From: Chloroflexota bacterium
GTDB lineage: Bacteria > Chloroflexota > Anaerolineae > UBA7937 > B3-Chlor
NCBI GenBank assembly: GCA_030603665.1
Contig: JAUVXJ010000002.1
Span: 372,001-436,000, forward strand
Length of the DNA stretch: 64,000 nt
Direction of reading: 5' to 3'
Part shown: positions 50,753 to 60,700 of the stretch, piece after piece
Layout of the letters: each line of letters starts with the position of its first letter
Numbering within the stretch: position 1 is the first letter of the stretch
Translations under genes and position numbers: made by a program
Notes under the pieces: model-generated
Seen by the model: the letters and a program-made list of their open reading frames with translations, nothing else
Database searches by the model: none
Told to the model about the DNA's origin: nothing

Positions 50753-53368
50753 CTAGTCAACCCTCTCGAACCTCACCCAGTCCAAAGCGGCCGCGACCGT
50801 AGGTTCCGTGAGACCCTGTCCAGCCCGGACACTCACAGGTCGGAGAAGACCTGTCGCCTCAAGCGCCTGTCCTGGCTCCGCCCCTTTGATGCCGATGACG
50901 GCGTGCCCCCACCGGAACATCCCCCGGAGGTCTTCCTGGGCTCCGATGGTTCGCAGCGCCAACACCGCCTCCTCCGTCAGGTGGAGAGAGGCCTCGTCCC
51001 CTACCGCGACGGCCACGACCATGCCCTCTGGTATGCCCCCGATGAACTCGGCCAGGCGGGTCGATTCCTCCTCGCTGGCGAAGGTGTCGAAATGGCTGCT
51101 GTGTTCTACTACACCGGCCACCGGGTCCAGGACCGCCACGTTGTATCCCCTTTCGCTTGGAGACACATCGCGGCCATCGACATGGATGTGGCCAAAGTCC
51201 CCTACCTCCTCGCCCGCACTCTTGACCAGGATGTTGACCGGTGCCCTCACTCCGGTGCTCCCAACCTGGTAGTCACCGTCCCTGATCTGCCCGGCGGGGA
51301 AGAGGGGTCGGAACCGGAAGTGGAGCTCGTTGAGCCCATCTCGTACTAGATGCGCAGGAAGCGACACTTCGTACTCGTGCCAGCCCTCTGCCAGCTCCAA
51401 CGAAGTCACAAGATGCCCGTTGAGCACGACGTCCATGCTCTGCCCGGGGCCCGGAGCCATAGCGCGCAGGGTCATCTCCCGATGAGCAGGAGACAGTGCG
51501 GCGAAGAAGCGCGCCTCGCTGCGCTGTGCCCACACGTACTCCGCCCCGCTCTCGCTCCATCCCTCGCCCAGATGCAGACGCGCCTCGTCGGGGCCCAGGT
51601 CGATGAACACCTCGTCGGCCAGAGGTGGGATTGTGATGCGATACGAGACGATACCCTCACCCTCAAATGCCGGCTCTCCTCCGAATACGTACCGCACATA
51701 CTCATGCAGCACCGTGGGAATCACCTCTGTATGCAGAACAACGTACCGCACGCCCAGCAGACGCAGCACGTCAGGCGCCAGTCCCCTGTCCCTGTCCCAC
51801 ACCTCCCGCTCTACCTCGTGGCCGTTCTCCAGGGCGATGATAGTGTTGATCACAGGGGCCTCGGTGAAGTACTGGAACTTGTACTCCGGATTGCGAGAGG
51901 TGTTACCTCCCAGAAGCCTCTTCCCGTGCGTCGTCTGGTAGTACTGCACGAACATGATCATAGGGTCCTTGGTGCCCGTGACCCTGAAGCCGTTCCGCCA
52001 GGCCAGCGGCAACTCGAGCACGGCGAAATCCCCTGGCTCGTCGGCGATAGCCGCATACAGCTGGGGAACCCGGAAGTCGGAGAGAGGTAGGGGCACCGAG
52101 AGATGCTCGAACAGAATCAGCGATGCCAACGCGGCCGACACCACCCATTTCCGCCCGCTGCCCCGCAGAAGACCCGTGAGACGATGCAGACCATAGCCAG
52201 CAAGCGTGGCCCAGCACAACGCCAGCATCACGCTGTACCGGCTCGGATACCGGTTGCCCTTGAAGAAGGGCAGGGCCGCCAGCAGATCGAAGGGAAGAGG
52301 CAGGTCGTGCTCCTGGCCATTGATGCGCAGCGCAGGGCCCAGGGCGATGAGGGCGAAGATGATGGCGGCCACTATCCACAGTCGGACACCGCGGTCTCTC
52401 CAGCGGGACACCGCGCCGTAGACAGCCAGCCCCAACACGGCGTAGCCGATGAACACGAAGTTCAGATATGAGAAGTCGAAGCGCTGCCGCCACAGGTCTG
52501 CTAGAGGATGCAGATGGCTGGGCACAAAGAAGCCGAGAAGGTCGGCCGAGAAAATGTTGGCAAAGCCCCCACCCTCCACCAGGAAATCGCCTTCCACCAT
52601 CATCACCTTCAGCATACGAAGGAGGATGGGAGACATGCCCGCGGCGAAGACTAGACCAATGAGCACCAGGTTACCGAAGAAGCGGACGTTACTTCTCCAA
52701 CCATCCACGGCCAGCCAGTAGAGCAGATAGATGAGGGTGAAGATGAGGAGGAAAGAGGCGTAGGTGAACTCGGTGTAACCATTCAGCAGCAGGAACAAGG
52801 CCGCCAGAACGGAGTAGCGCAGGGCTTTCGGCTTCCTCCTGGACTTGATCAAGAAGAGGACGTAGAAGGGTATCCACTGTGTGCTCAGGATGTTGAACTG
52901 GCCCAGAGAGGCGTAGACAAGCCGGTTGGACGAGAAGGCGTAGATCAGCCCAACGATGAAAGGGGCAGACGGATGGGTATCTCGTGGCAGCAGATACCTG
53001 GCCAGCAGATAGGCTCCGTAGGCCGACAGAACAAAGGTGGCGAAGACGATCACGTTGTTGGCGGTCACCAGCCCCAGGAGTGGCTGGAGCGGAATTGACT
53101 CAAAGCCGTTCAGGATGGTCAGGGTGTAGAAGGTGAGATCGATGCCCAGGGGGTAGAACATGAAGTCGCAGAGGAGGGGGTTGGAATGGAGATCGACCAC
53201 GGCTTGCTTCACCCACCACAGGTTCCACACCAAAGCGGGATCATCGCTTCCGTCGCCGGGGACGTGGGTGGCGAAACGCAGAATGAGGGGACAAGTCAGA
53301 AGGACTGTCAGCAGGAGATAGACCCCTATGACGGCGACGTGCTCCCTCCACACGACCTGCTTGGCCAA
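50753..53368 (-). CDS. Polytopic glycosyltransferase-like protein with C-terminal ILEI-type domain
   Basis: The 871-residue protein starts at a TTG with GGAG upstream. About 11 helices occupy residues 10-440 (MFYPLGIDLTFYTLTILNGF, HPLADLWRQRFDFSYLNFVF, ALPFFKGNRYPSRYSVM), as in large membrane proteins of the GT-C type. After a soluble part (440-600) and a sugar-binding-like beta domain (600-710), the segment DVSPSERGYNVAVLDPVAGV through AEFIGGIPEGMVVAVAVGDE to MFRWGHAVIGIKG (about 725-830) matches the ILEI/PANDER (FAM3-like) fold. Its reaction is unknown. It is 100 bp upstream of the second large glycosyltransferase. Confidence 0.8.
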   Translation of the reverse strand: MAKQVVWREHVAVIGVYLLLTVLLTCPLILRFATHVPGDGSDDPALVWNLWWVKQAVVDLHSNPLLCDFMFYPLGIDLTFYTLTILNGFESIPLQPLLGLVTANNVIVFATFVLSAYGAYLLARYLLPRDTHPSAPFIVGLIYAFSSNRLVYASLGQFNILSTQWIPFYVLFLIKSRRKPKALRYSVLAALFLLLNGYTEFTYASFLLIFTLIYLLYWLAVDGWRSNVRFFGNLVLIGLVFAAGMSPILLRMLKVMMVEGDFLVEGGGFANIFSADLLGFFVPSHLHPLADLWRQRFDFSYLNFVFIGYAVLGLAVYGAVSRWRDRGVRLWIVAAIIFALIALGPALRINGQEHDLPLPFDLLAALPFFKGNRYPSRYSVMLALCWATLAGYGLHRLTGLLRGSGRKWVVSAALASLILFEHLSVPLPLSDFRVPQLYAAIADEPGDFAVLELPLAWRNGFRVTGTKDPMIMFVQYYQTTHGKRLLGGNTSRNPEYKFQYFTEAPVINTIIALENGHEVEREVWDRDRGLAPDVLRLLGVRYVVLHTEVIPTVLHEYVRYVFGGEPAFEGEGIVSYRITIPPLADEVFIDLGPDEARLHLGEGWSESGAEYVWAQRSEARFFAALSPAHREMTLRAMAPGPGQSMDVVLNGHLVTSLELAEGWHEYEVSLPAHLVRDGLNELHFRFRPLFPAGQIRDGDYQVGSTGVRAPVNILVKSAGEEVGDFGHIHVDGRDVSPSERGYNVAVLDPVAGVVEHSSHFDTFASEEESTRLAEFIGGIPEGMVVAVAVGDEASLHLTEEAVLALRTIGAQEDLRGMFRWGHAVIGIKGAEPGQALEATGLLRPVSVRAGQGLTEPTVAAALDWVRFERVD

Positions 53369-53560
53369 GCCGAGACGCTCCTTTGCTCAACATAGCGCTG
53401 CGGGCAGCATCGCAACCCTGCATGAACCGAAGTTTCGACGCCAATCTCCGCAGTGGATCCACCGCCATAGTATAGTCACTTCCACGAACCTGGGGCAACC
53501 CAGGAGCGAGTTTACATTTGGCTCTAGCTGACCTAGAATAGCCCAAATTGAGGCATCACG

Positions 53561-54928
53561 GTGTTCACCTACCAGCAAGCCCTGGACTACATCTACTCCT
53601 TCGTCGATCAGGAGAAGCTCCAGCCCGACAAGTACGAGCCGCGGCGCTTCGACCTGACCAACATGCATGCTTTCATGACCATGCTGGGGGACCCCCATCG
53701 AAGGCTCCGAGCGGTGCACGTCGCTGGGACCAAGGGCAAGGGCTCGACCTGCGCCATGATGGCCAGCGTGCTCCAGACCGCGGGCTACAACGTGGGTCTT
53801 TTCACCCAGCCCCACCTGCACACCTTCCGCGAGCGGATCCAGGTCGGCGGCTGCCTGATCAGCGTAGATGAGATGGTGGCGCTCCTGGAACAGTTGAAGC
53901 CCTCCATCGGGGACCTGCCGGATCCCAGCACCTTCGAGATCATGACCGCCATGGCCGTTCAGTACTTCGCGGAGCAGGAGGTGGACTTCGCCGTGATCGA
54001 GACCGGCCTGGGGGGGCGCCTGGACACCACCAATGTTATCGAACCGCTAGTCTCCGTCATCACTTCCATCAGCTACGACCACACGTACATCCTGGGGGAT
54101 ACCATTGAGGAGATCGCGAGGGAGAAGGCCGGGATCATCAAAGAGGGAAAGCCCGTCGTCTGCGCCCCTCAGAAGCCAGCCGCGGAGCAGGTCATAGTCG
54201 AGGTCTGCCAGGAGAGGAACGCACCGCTGGTTCTCCTCGGCCGGGACTGGCTGTGGGAGCGCACCGAATCCAACGTGCATGGCCAAGGCCTCCGGGTGAC
54301 GTGCAAAACGGCCGATGGCGGAGGGCTGTTGAAGCATGGCGAAACCGGGGAGTTCTGGATCCCCTTGCTGGGCCGTTACCAGGTGGTGAACGCCGCCACC
54401 GCTATCGCCACCCTGGATCAACTGCACCTCCAGGGAGTAGATCTATCCCTGACGCACGTGAGCGATGGCTTGCGCACAGCGCACTGGCCGGGGCGCCTGG
54501 AGATACTGAGCCAGAATCCGCTGCTGGTGGTGGACGGCGCGCATAACATGGACTCCATGCAGCGAATGATGGACACGCTCGTGGAAGACCTCCTCTACGA
54601 CCGGCTGATTGTGGTGGCGGGGTTCTCCGCGGATAAGAACATCGCGGGCATGATGGGGGAACTGACCTCCCGCGCCGACGAGTTGATCCTCACCAAGTCG
54701 GTCCACCCACGCTCAGCCGAGCCAGAGAAGATAGCGGCGCAAGCTGACCAGGCAAAGGCACGGGTGACGGCGGTCAACGACGTGTCTTCCGCGCTGTGGG
54801 AGGCCCTGAAACGTGCGGGCAGTGATGACCTGGTCTGCATCACAGGCTCTCTATTCGTCGTGGCAGAGGCCAGGGCTGCCTGGTTGGACGCCCAGGGCGT
54901 GGACTTTGAGCGGGACCCTCAGTTGTAG
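53561..54928 (+). CDS. folC: Folylpolyglutamate synthase/dihydrofolate synthase
   Basis: FolC adds glutamate to dihydropteroate or folates. The 455-residue enzyme shows the P-loop HVAGTKGKGSTCAMMASVLQ, SPH-type FTQPHLHTFRERIQ, AVIETGLGGRLDTTNVI and the Mur-ligase-type SYDHTYILGDTIEEIAREKA. NAATAIA, LVVDGAHNMDSM and a C-terminal ligase domain follow. The start is GTG 53561 with GAGG upstream. It is the first plus-strand gene after the surface-protein region and is not closely linked to other folate genes. Confidence 0.93.
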   Translation: MFTYQQALDYIYSFVDQEKLQPDKYEPRRFDLTNMHAFMTMLGDPHRRLRAVHVAGTKGKGSTCAMMASVLQTAGYNVGLFTQPHLHTFRERIQVGGCLISVDEMVALLEQLKPSIGDLPDPSTFEIMTAMAVQYFAEQEVDFAVIETGLGGRLDTTNVIEPLVSVITSISYDHTYILGDTIEEIAREKAGIIKEGKPVVCAPQKPAAEQVIVEVCQERNAPLVLLGRDWLWERTESNVHGQGLRVTCKTADGGGLLKHGETGEFWIPLLGRYQVVNAATAIATLDQLHLQGVDLSLTHVSDGLRTAHWPGRLEILSQNPLLVVDGAHNMDSMQRMMDTLVEDLLYDRLIVVAGFSADKNIAGMMGELTSRADELILTKSVHPRSAEPEKIAAQADQAKARVTAVNDVSSALWEALKRAGSDDLVCITGSLFVVAEARAAWLDAQGVDFERDPQL

Positions 54929-54961
54929 TAGCAGAGCGCGGTGGCGAGGAGCGATCCCCTT

Positions 54962-55726
54962 CTACTCCGAGGCGACCAGGAACCTCTGGATGGCGTCGGT
55001 CACCAAGTCGGGCTGTTCCATCATCACCATGTGTCCTGCCTGGGGGATGATGGTCAAGGTAGCTCCGGGGATGTTTTCCCCCAGGTAGTGAGCGTACTTC
55101 GGGGGCGTCAGCTTGTCGTGCTCACCGCACAGCACCAGCGTAGAGCAGCCGATCTCGGCCAACTTGCTCATCATGTCGAACCTGTCGCAAGCGGCGAAAT
55201 CGTCGTGCACCACTTTGGGATCGTTCTCCAGCCATTCCTCCCGCGCTAGCTGCGCCAGTTCAGGCGAACTCTCGCCGGAGTACGCCAGGCCGAGCATCAT
55301 CTCCACCGTGGATGGGAAATCCTGAAGCATGGCCTCCAGCAGACTGGGCAGCACCCGGAGCCGGGCGCCGCTTCCAACCAGCACCAGCCTGTTCACCCGG
55401 GAAGGATGGGTGAGGGCCAAATACTGCGAAATCGCCCCGCCCATAGAGTGCCCGACCAGCGTGACCTGGTCCAAGTCCAGAGCATCCAATAGCTGGAGTA
55501 TCACCTCAGCATAGCCTGAGATAGATGTCCGTCCCTCTCCCAAGGAGCGGCCATGCCCGGGGAGGTCCACAGCATAGCGACCCACGCCCTTCAGACCCTG
55601 TACCTGCGATCCCCAATGCCTGTGTGTGCCACCCGCGCCGTGGACGAAAAGCAACGAGTCTTGGCCCTCAGCTGACGGCCGGGAGACGTAGAAGAGATCC
55701 TGATCCGCGATAGTCACCTTTGGCAT
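54962..55726 (-). CDS. Alpha/beta hydrolase
   Basis: The 254-residue hydrolase has LLFVHGAGGTHRHWGSQ (oxyanion loop), VDLPGHGRSLGEGRTS, the nucleophile elbow LVGHSMGGAISQYL and LVLCGEHDKLTPP (Asp), then IPQAGHMVMMEQP (His). It resembles ester or C-C bond hydrolases of the MhpC type. The substrate is unknown. It converges with folC. Confidence 0.88.
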   Translation of the reverse strand: MPKVTIADQDLFYVSRPSAEGQDSLLFVHGAGGTHRHWGSQVQGLKGVGRYAVDLPGHGRSLGEGRTSISGYAEVILQLLDALDLDQVTLVGHSMGGAISQYLALTHPSRVNRLVLVGSGARLRVLPSLLEAMLQDFPSTVEMMLGLAYSGESSPELAQLAREEWLENDPKVVHDDFAACDRFDMMSKLAEIGCSTLVLCGEHDKLTPPKYAHYLGENIPGATLTIIPQAGHMVMMEQPDLVTDAIQRFLVASE

Positions 55727-55795
55727 GAACTGACTCCTGGTCCTGAGGTAGTCATCGATGTGTTCAACGACGATGCAGGGCGGAGTCTGCGCTTT

Positions 55796-56743
55796 CTAAG
55801 CCTCGCGCTCTGGGTGAGCCCGACCCTCAAGTCCAGCCAGGTATTCTTCAGCCTGCATGGCCGCTCTCGCACCCGAACCCACCGCCGTCGAAATCTGCCA
55901 GGCAACTCCCTCCTGCACGTCACCGGCGGCGAAGACCCCCTCCACGCTGGTCATCTGCCGTTCGTCGGTGACGATGTAGCCACCCTCATCCAGCTCCACC
56001 TGGCCCTTGAACAGACCCGTGTTGGGCACGTTGCCGATGAAGGTAAAAACGCCCTGGGCTTCCACGGTCGACTCCTCACCCGTCTTCACGTGCTCCAGGC
56101 GCACCCCTTCCACACCATCCTCTCCCAGGATCTCAATGACCATCGTATCCCAGATGAACCGTATCTTCTCGTTGGCCCTGGCCATCTCCTCCACAACCTT
56201 CTCCGCCCGCAACCTGTCCCGCCGATGCACCACGATCACCTCGCTGGCGAACTTGGTGAGGAATACAGCCTCTTTGACCGCAGCGTCTCCTCCACCGACG
56301 ACCACCACCCGCTGATCGCGATAGAAATAGCCATCACACGTGGCACACGAAGACACCCCCCGCCCCGCGAACTCCGCCTCTCCAGGAATGCCCAGCGTTC
56401 GTGGCGACCTGCCGGTGGCGATGATGATAGACCTGGCCGTGTGTACTCCTCCATGCGCCTTCACCTCGAAGGGCCTGGCAGAGAGATCGACGGCCACCGC
56501 CTCGTCCATCAACATTTCGGCGCCGAAGCGTTCGGCCTGCTTCTGCATCAGTTGGGCCAGCTCAAAGCCCCCGATACCGTCGGGGAAGCCAGGGTAGTTG
56601 TCCACCCGCTCGGTCAGCGCCATGCTCCCGCCCAGGTTCTTGCCACTGACGAGCAAGGGCGCCAGGTTGGCACGACCGGCGTAAATGGCCGCCGTCAAAG
56701 CGGCGGAGCCAGACCCAACGATGATCAAGTTGCGCGGTTCCAT
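55796..56743 (-). CDS. trxB: Thioredoxin reductase
   Basis: ATG 56743 behind GGGAGGG gives 315 residues. It shows the FAD motif IIVGSGSAALTAAIYAGRAN, the redox pair in SCATCDGYFYRDQ, the NADPH motif VVVVGGGDAAVKEAVFL with VHRRDRLRA, and the end motif VFAAGDVQEGVAWQISTAVG. It keeps thioredoxin-type proteins reduced with NADPH. The HRR motif argues for NADPH rather than NADH. A frame open to 57115 overlaps the methyltransferase gene and is not used. Confidence 0.94.
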   Translation of the reverse strand: MEPRNLIIVGSGSAALTAAIYAGRANLAPLLVSGKNLGGSMALTERVDNYPGFPDGIGGFELAQLMQKQAERFGAEMLMDEAVAVDLSARPFEVKAHGGVHTARSIIIATGRSPRTLGIPGEAEFAGRGVSSCATCDGYFYRDQRVVVVGGGDAAVKEAVFLTKFASEVIVVHRRDRLRAEKVVEEMARANEKIRFIWDTMVIEILGEDGVEGVRLEHVKTGEESTVEAQGVFTFIGNVPNTGLFKGQVELDEGGYIVTDERQMTSVEGVFAAGDVQEGVAWQISTAVGSGARAAMQAEEYLAGLEGRAHPEREA

Positions 56744-56935
56744 ACTCGACCCTCCCAGCACGAACCTCGAAGCCATTGATGACCCCGGCACTCTGTCCAC
56801 TGGAGACCGAGAGTCAGTGAGGCCACACCTCCTATTGTACCTGGCGGCGCTGTCATTGACAAGGCCACTGCCTTGGGCTAGCATCTCAGAGGACGTGCAG
56901 CGACCGTCGCTGATGCCCGCACCTGAGAGGATCCA

Positions 56936-57673
56936 GTGAGCTTCGAAGACGACAAGGTAGCTCTCCTCGGCCATCCCAGCTACGTGTGGCGACTGGGCCA
57001 AGAGCGCCGACTGGCCCTGATAGACAGGTACGCGCCTCTTCAGGACCGCAGGATCCTGGACGTGGGGTGCGGCATAGGCACCTACGTCGACAAACTGCGG
57101 CAGTTCAGCGGGCAAGTCTACGGTATTGACGTCGACACTGCAAGAATCTCGGAGGGCGCTGGCAGCCTACCCAACCTGCTCGCCGCGGAGGCCGAGAGAC
57201 CTCCTTTCGTTTCAGGTTCCTTCGATGTCATTCTGCTGCACGAGGTTCTGGAACACGTCCGCGATGATCACCAGGTGGTCGCCGAAGCCTACAGGCTCCT
57301 CGCGCTCGGAGGGAGAATAGTCATCTTCGCTCCCAATCGGTTGTACCCCTTTGAGACACACGGAATCTACTGGCGAGGGAACTACAGATTCGGGAACTTC
57401 CCTTTCGTGAACTACCTTCCCGGATCATGGCGACGGCGCTTGTGCCCCCACGTGCGAGTGTACAGGGCGGCGGACCTGAAAGCACTCCTCAGGGACCTCC
57501 AACACCGTGTCGTCGTCCACACCCAGATCTACCCTGGATACGACAACTTCTCCGCCCGACACCCCTCGCTTGGATCGGCCCTACGCACCATCACCCATTC
57601 CCTGGAAGGCACACCCCTGCGCATCTTCGGCTTGTCCCACCTGCTCGTGGTCGAGAAAACAGCCGCTAGCTGA
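56936..57673 (+). CDS. Class I SAM-dependent methyltransferase
   Basis: The 245-residue enzyme starts at GTG 56936 (GAGAGGATCCA upstream). It shows motif I ILDVGCGIGTYVDKL, the acidic end of strand 2 in VYGIDVDTARI, and FDVILLHEVLEHVRDDHQV followed by LLALGGRIVIFAPN. The family methylates small molecules, lipids or sugars; the acceptor cannot be read off. It lies 85 bp upstream of the penicillin-binding protein gene. Confidence 0.87.
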   Translation: MSFEDDKVALLGHPSYVWRLGQERRLALIDRYAPLQDRRILDVGCGIGTYVDKLRQFSGQVYGIDVDTARISEGAGSLPNLLAAEAERPPFVSGSFDVILLHEVLEHVRDDHQVVAEAYRLLALGGRIVIFAPNRLYPFETHGIYWRGNYRFGNFPFVNYLPGSWRRRLCPHVRVYRAADLKALLRDLQHRVVVHTQIYPGYDNFSARHPSLGSALRTITHSLEGTPLRIFGLSHLLVVEKTAAS

Positions 57674-57699
57674 CGTCGCACATCCGTTCTTCTGAAGGC

Positions 57700-57728
57700 T
57701 TGCAGTCACCCCCTGTGTCTGATAGTAT
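57700..57728 (+). promoter_or_regulatory. Promoter of the class A PBP gene
   Basis: TTGCAG (57700-57705), 17 bp, TAGTAT (57723-57728). The leader to ATG 57759 is about 25 bases. It likely also drives surE, which overlaps the PBP gene. Confidence 0.65.
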
Positions 57729-57758
57729 GTCCTTAGACTGATCGATCAGGACAAGACC

Positions 57759-60700
57759 ATGACCTCGAACCTTCGACTCGTCATCGCCAGGCGACGGCAG
57801 CGGAGACACGCGACCGGGCAGAACAACCACCTACCCAAGATAAGCATGTCAGCGGTTGGCGTGGTCATTCTGAGCTTCGTGTTGGCAGCGGGAGCAGGGC
57901 TGGGCTCCGTGGCGGGCGCCTATGCCTACTTCGCACAGCAAGTGCCCCCGGCGGAGATGATCGAGGTTCAGACCTCGCAGAGCTTCAAGACGACCAAGAT
58001 ATTCGACCGTACGGGGACCAAACTACTGTACGAAGTTTTCGACCCTCGCTGGGGGAGCCGGACAGTGGTTCCCATCGACCAGATACCGGACCATCTCAAG
58101 TACGCCACCATCGCCATCGAAGACCAGGACTTCTACACCAACCCAGGCGTCAACATCCGCGGTTTGATACGTGCCGCCTATGTGGATATCACAGGGCAGG
58201 GTTTCCAGGGAGGCAGCTCCATAACCACGCTGCTGGTCAAGAACGTGATCATCCCACTGGAGGAGCGGGCAGAACGTTCCTTCACGCGCAAGATCAAGGA
58301 AGCCATCCTGGCCGTTGAGATAACGCGACGCTACAGCAAGGATCAGATCCTAGAGTGGTACCTGAACACCGTGTTCTACGGGAACCTGGCCTACGGCGTG
58401 GAGGCCGCCGCTCAGAACTACTTTGGCAAGCACGTGCAAGACCTGAGCCTGGCGGAGTGTGCTATGCTGGCCGTGTTGCCCAACGCGCCCGCCACGCACT
58501 CCCCCCTCACCAACCCCGTGGAGGCCAAGATTCGCCAGCACCTGGTCCTGGACGCCATGTTCCGGCAGGGATACATCACCCAAGGCGAGATCGTGGCTGC
58601 TAAGGTGGAGGAGCTCCACTACGCTCCCGTTCGCTACGACATCGAGGCACCTCACTTCGTGATGTATGTCCGCCAGTTGCTGGAGGAGCGGTACGGCTCC
58701 GACCTGCTGTATCAAGGAGGCTTGAAAGTCTACACCACGCTCGATCTGGACCTTCAGCACGAGGCGGAGGACATCGCCCGCCGTCACCTGGCTGAACTTC
58801 AAGCTGACGAGCGCAACGCCTCCAACGCCTCCGTGGTCACACTCAAACCCGCCACGGGGGAGATACTGGTCATGGTGGGTAGCCTGGACTACTTCGATCG
58901 AGACATAGACGGGCAGGTCAACGTGGCTCTCGCCGAACGACAGCCCGGATCCTCCTTCAAGATGTTCACCTATACCGAGGCTCTGCGACAGGGCAACACC
59001 CCTGCCACGATGGTCATGGATGTGCGCACAACATTCCCCGACCCGGACTATTCCAACCCGTATACGCCAGAGAACTACAACCGCAAGTTCAACGGTCCGC
59101 TCCGCCTCAGGCAGGGGCTGGCCCGCTCCATCAACGTGGCGGCCGTGAAGGTCTTGAGCTGGGTCGGAGTGAGGAGCGTAATAGAGCTTTCCCATCGCAT
59201 GGGAATCAACACCCTCACGCGGGACTACTACGGGTTGAGCCTCACCCTTGGAGGGGGTGAGGTCAGACTGCTGGACATGACCTACGCCTTCAGCGTGCTC
59301 GCCAACGGCGGCTACATGGCCGGCCAGCCTGTCCCCGAGGACAGTCTGAGGCCCGGTTATCGCGAACTGGACCCGGTCGCCATTCTGCGTGTAGCAGACA
59401 CCAACGGCAATGTGCTGGAGGAGTATCGAAGCCCTGAGCTGCGGGAGGTCATCAATCCTCAGGTGTCTTACGTCATCACCCACATGCTCTCAGACAATGT
59501 GGCCCGTACCCCAGCATTCGGGTCTCGCAGCATGCTCTGGCTGGGCAACGACAGGCCAGTAGCAGCGAAAACGGGGACCACCACTGACTATCGGGATTCG
59601 TGGACCATCGGCTTCACGCCTCAGCTGTGCACGGGCGTCTGGGTGGGCAACAGCGACAACGAACCCATGGAACATGTGCCCGGTTCGGTTGGTGCCGCCC
59701 CCATCTGGCATGATACCATGCTCGTGGCTCTGGAAGGGGAGCCTGTCATGCCCTTCGTCGAACCGCCGGGATTGGAGTGGGCCATCGTGGACGCCACATC
59801 TGGATTGCTGCCCAACCCACACACTCCCTCCACCATCAGGGAGGTCTTCCTGCCCGGCACGGTGCCCACCGAAGAAGACAACATACATCAGATGGTCCGA
59901 ATATGTCGCGCCAGCGGGAAGCTAGCCACCGTCTATTGCCCGCTTGACGAAGTGATGGACCAAGTGTTTGACATATACCCGACTGAGGCCGCGGACTGGG
60001 TGCGGCAGAACAACGTACCACAACCCCCCTCCGAGTACTGCGATCTGCACGGCCCGTCGCCCATAACTGGGGACGTGGCCATCACCAGCCCCCGTCCTTA
60101 CGGCTACATACAAGGCATCGTGCAGGTCATGGGCAACGCTCGGGGGCCAGACGTTCAACTATACCGCCTCCAGTACGGACCTGGGTTGAATCCGTCCTCC
60201 TGGACGCAGATAGGCGGAGATCACGGCAACACCGTGGACAACGGGCTCCTGGAGACGTGGGACGTACGAGACCTGGATGGACTGTACACCCTTCAGCTGT
60301 CAGTTGTCGACTGGAACAGCTTCTATCGGCAATCGACGATCCAGGTCACGGTGGACAACGTGGCCCCCACCATTGAGATAACCTACCCCATCACAGAACA
60401 GCTCTACGTCATGGAGACCGACGAGTGGGTCAGTTTCCAGGCCCAGGCTACGGACAACTTCTCCATGGACAGGGTCGAGTTCTTCTTTGACGACGAGATG
60501 CTGACCTACGACACTGTAAGCCCCTACAATCAGCGGTGGACCATCGTCATGACCACCACACTGGAGCAAGATGCTGCTTTGAGAAAGCTCATCGCCGAGG
60601 AGGTTCCGGTTGAAGAGTGGCCCCCCAACGTGCTGCCCATCGAAGAGTCGCCCCCTGACGACCTCCCCACTGACGAGCCTTCTACCCCGGAGGACCTTGC

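Noticed and set aside
56744..57115. N-terminal extension of trxB to 57115
   Set aside because: The added residues have no TrxB similarity and overlap the divergent methyltransferase; ATG 56743 has a good ribosome site.
58350..59483. 377-codon minus-strand open frame
   Set aside because: Antisense to the transpeptidase domain of the PBP, with no own ribosome site or family motif.
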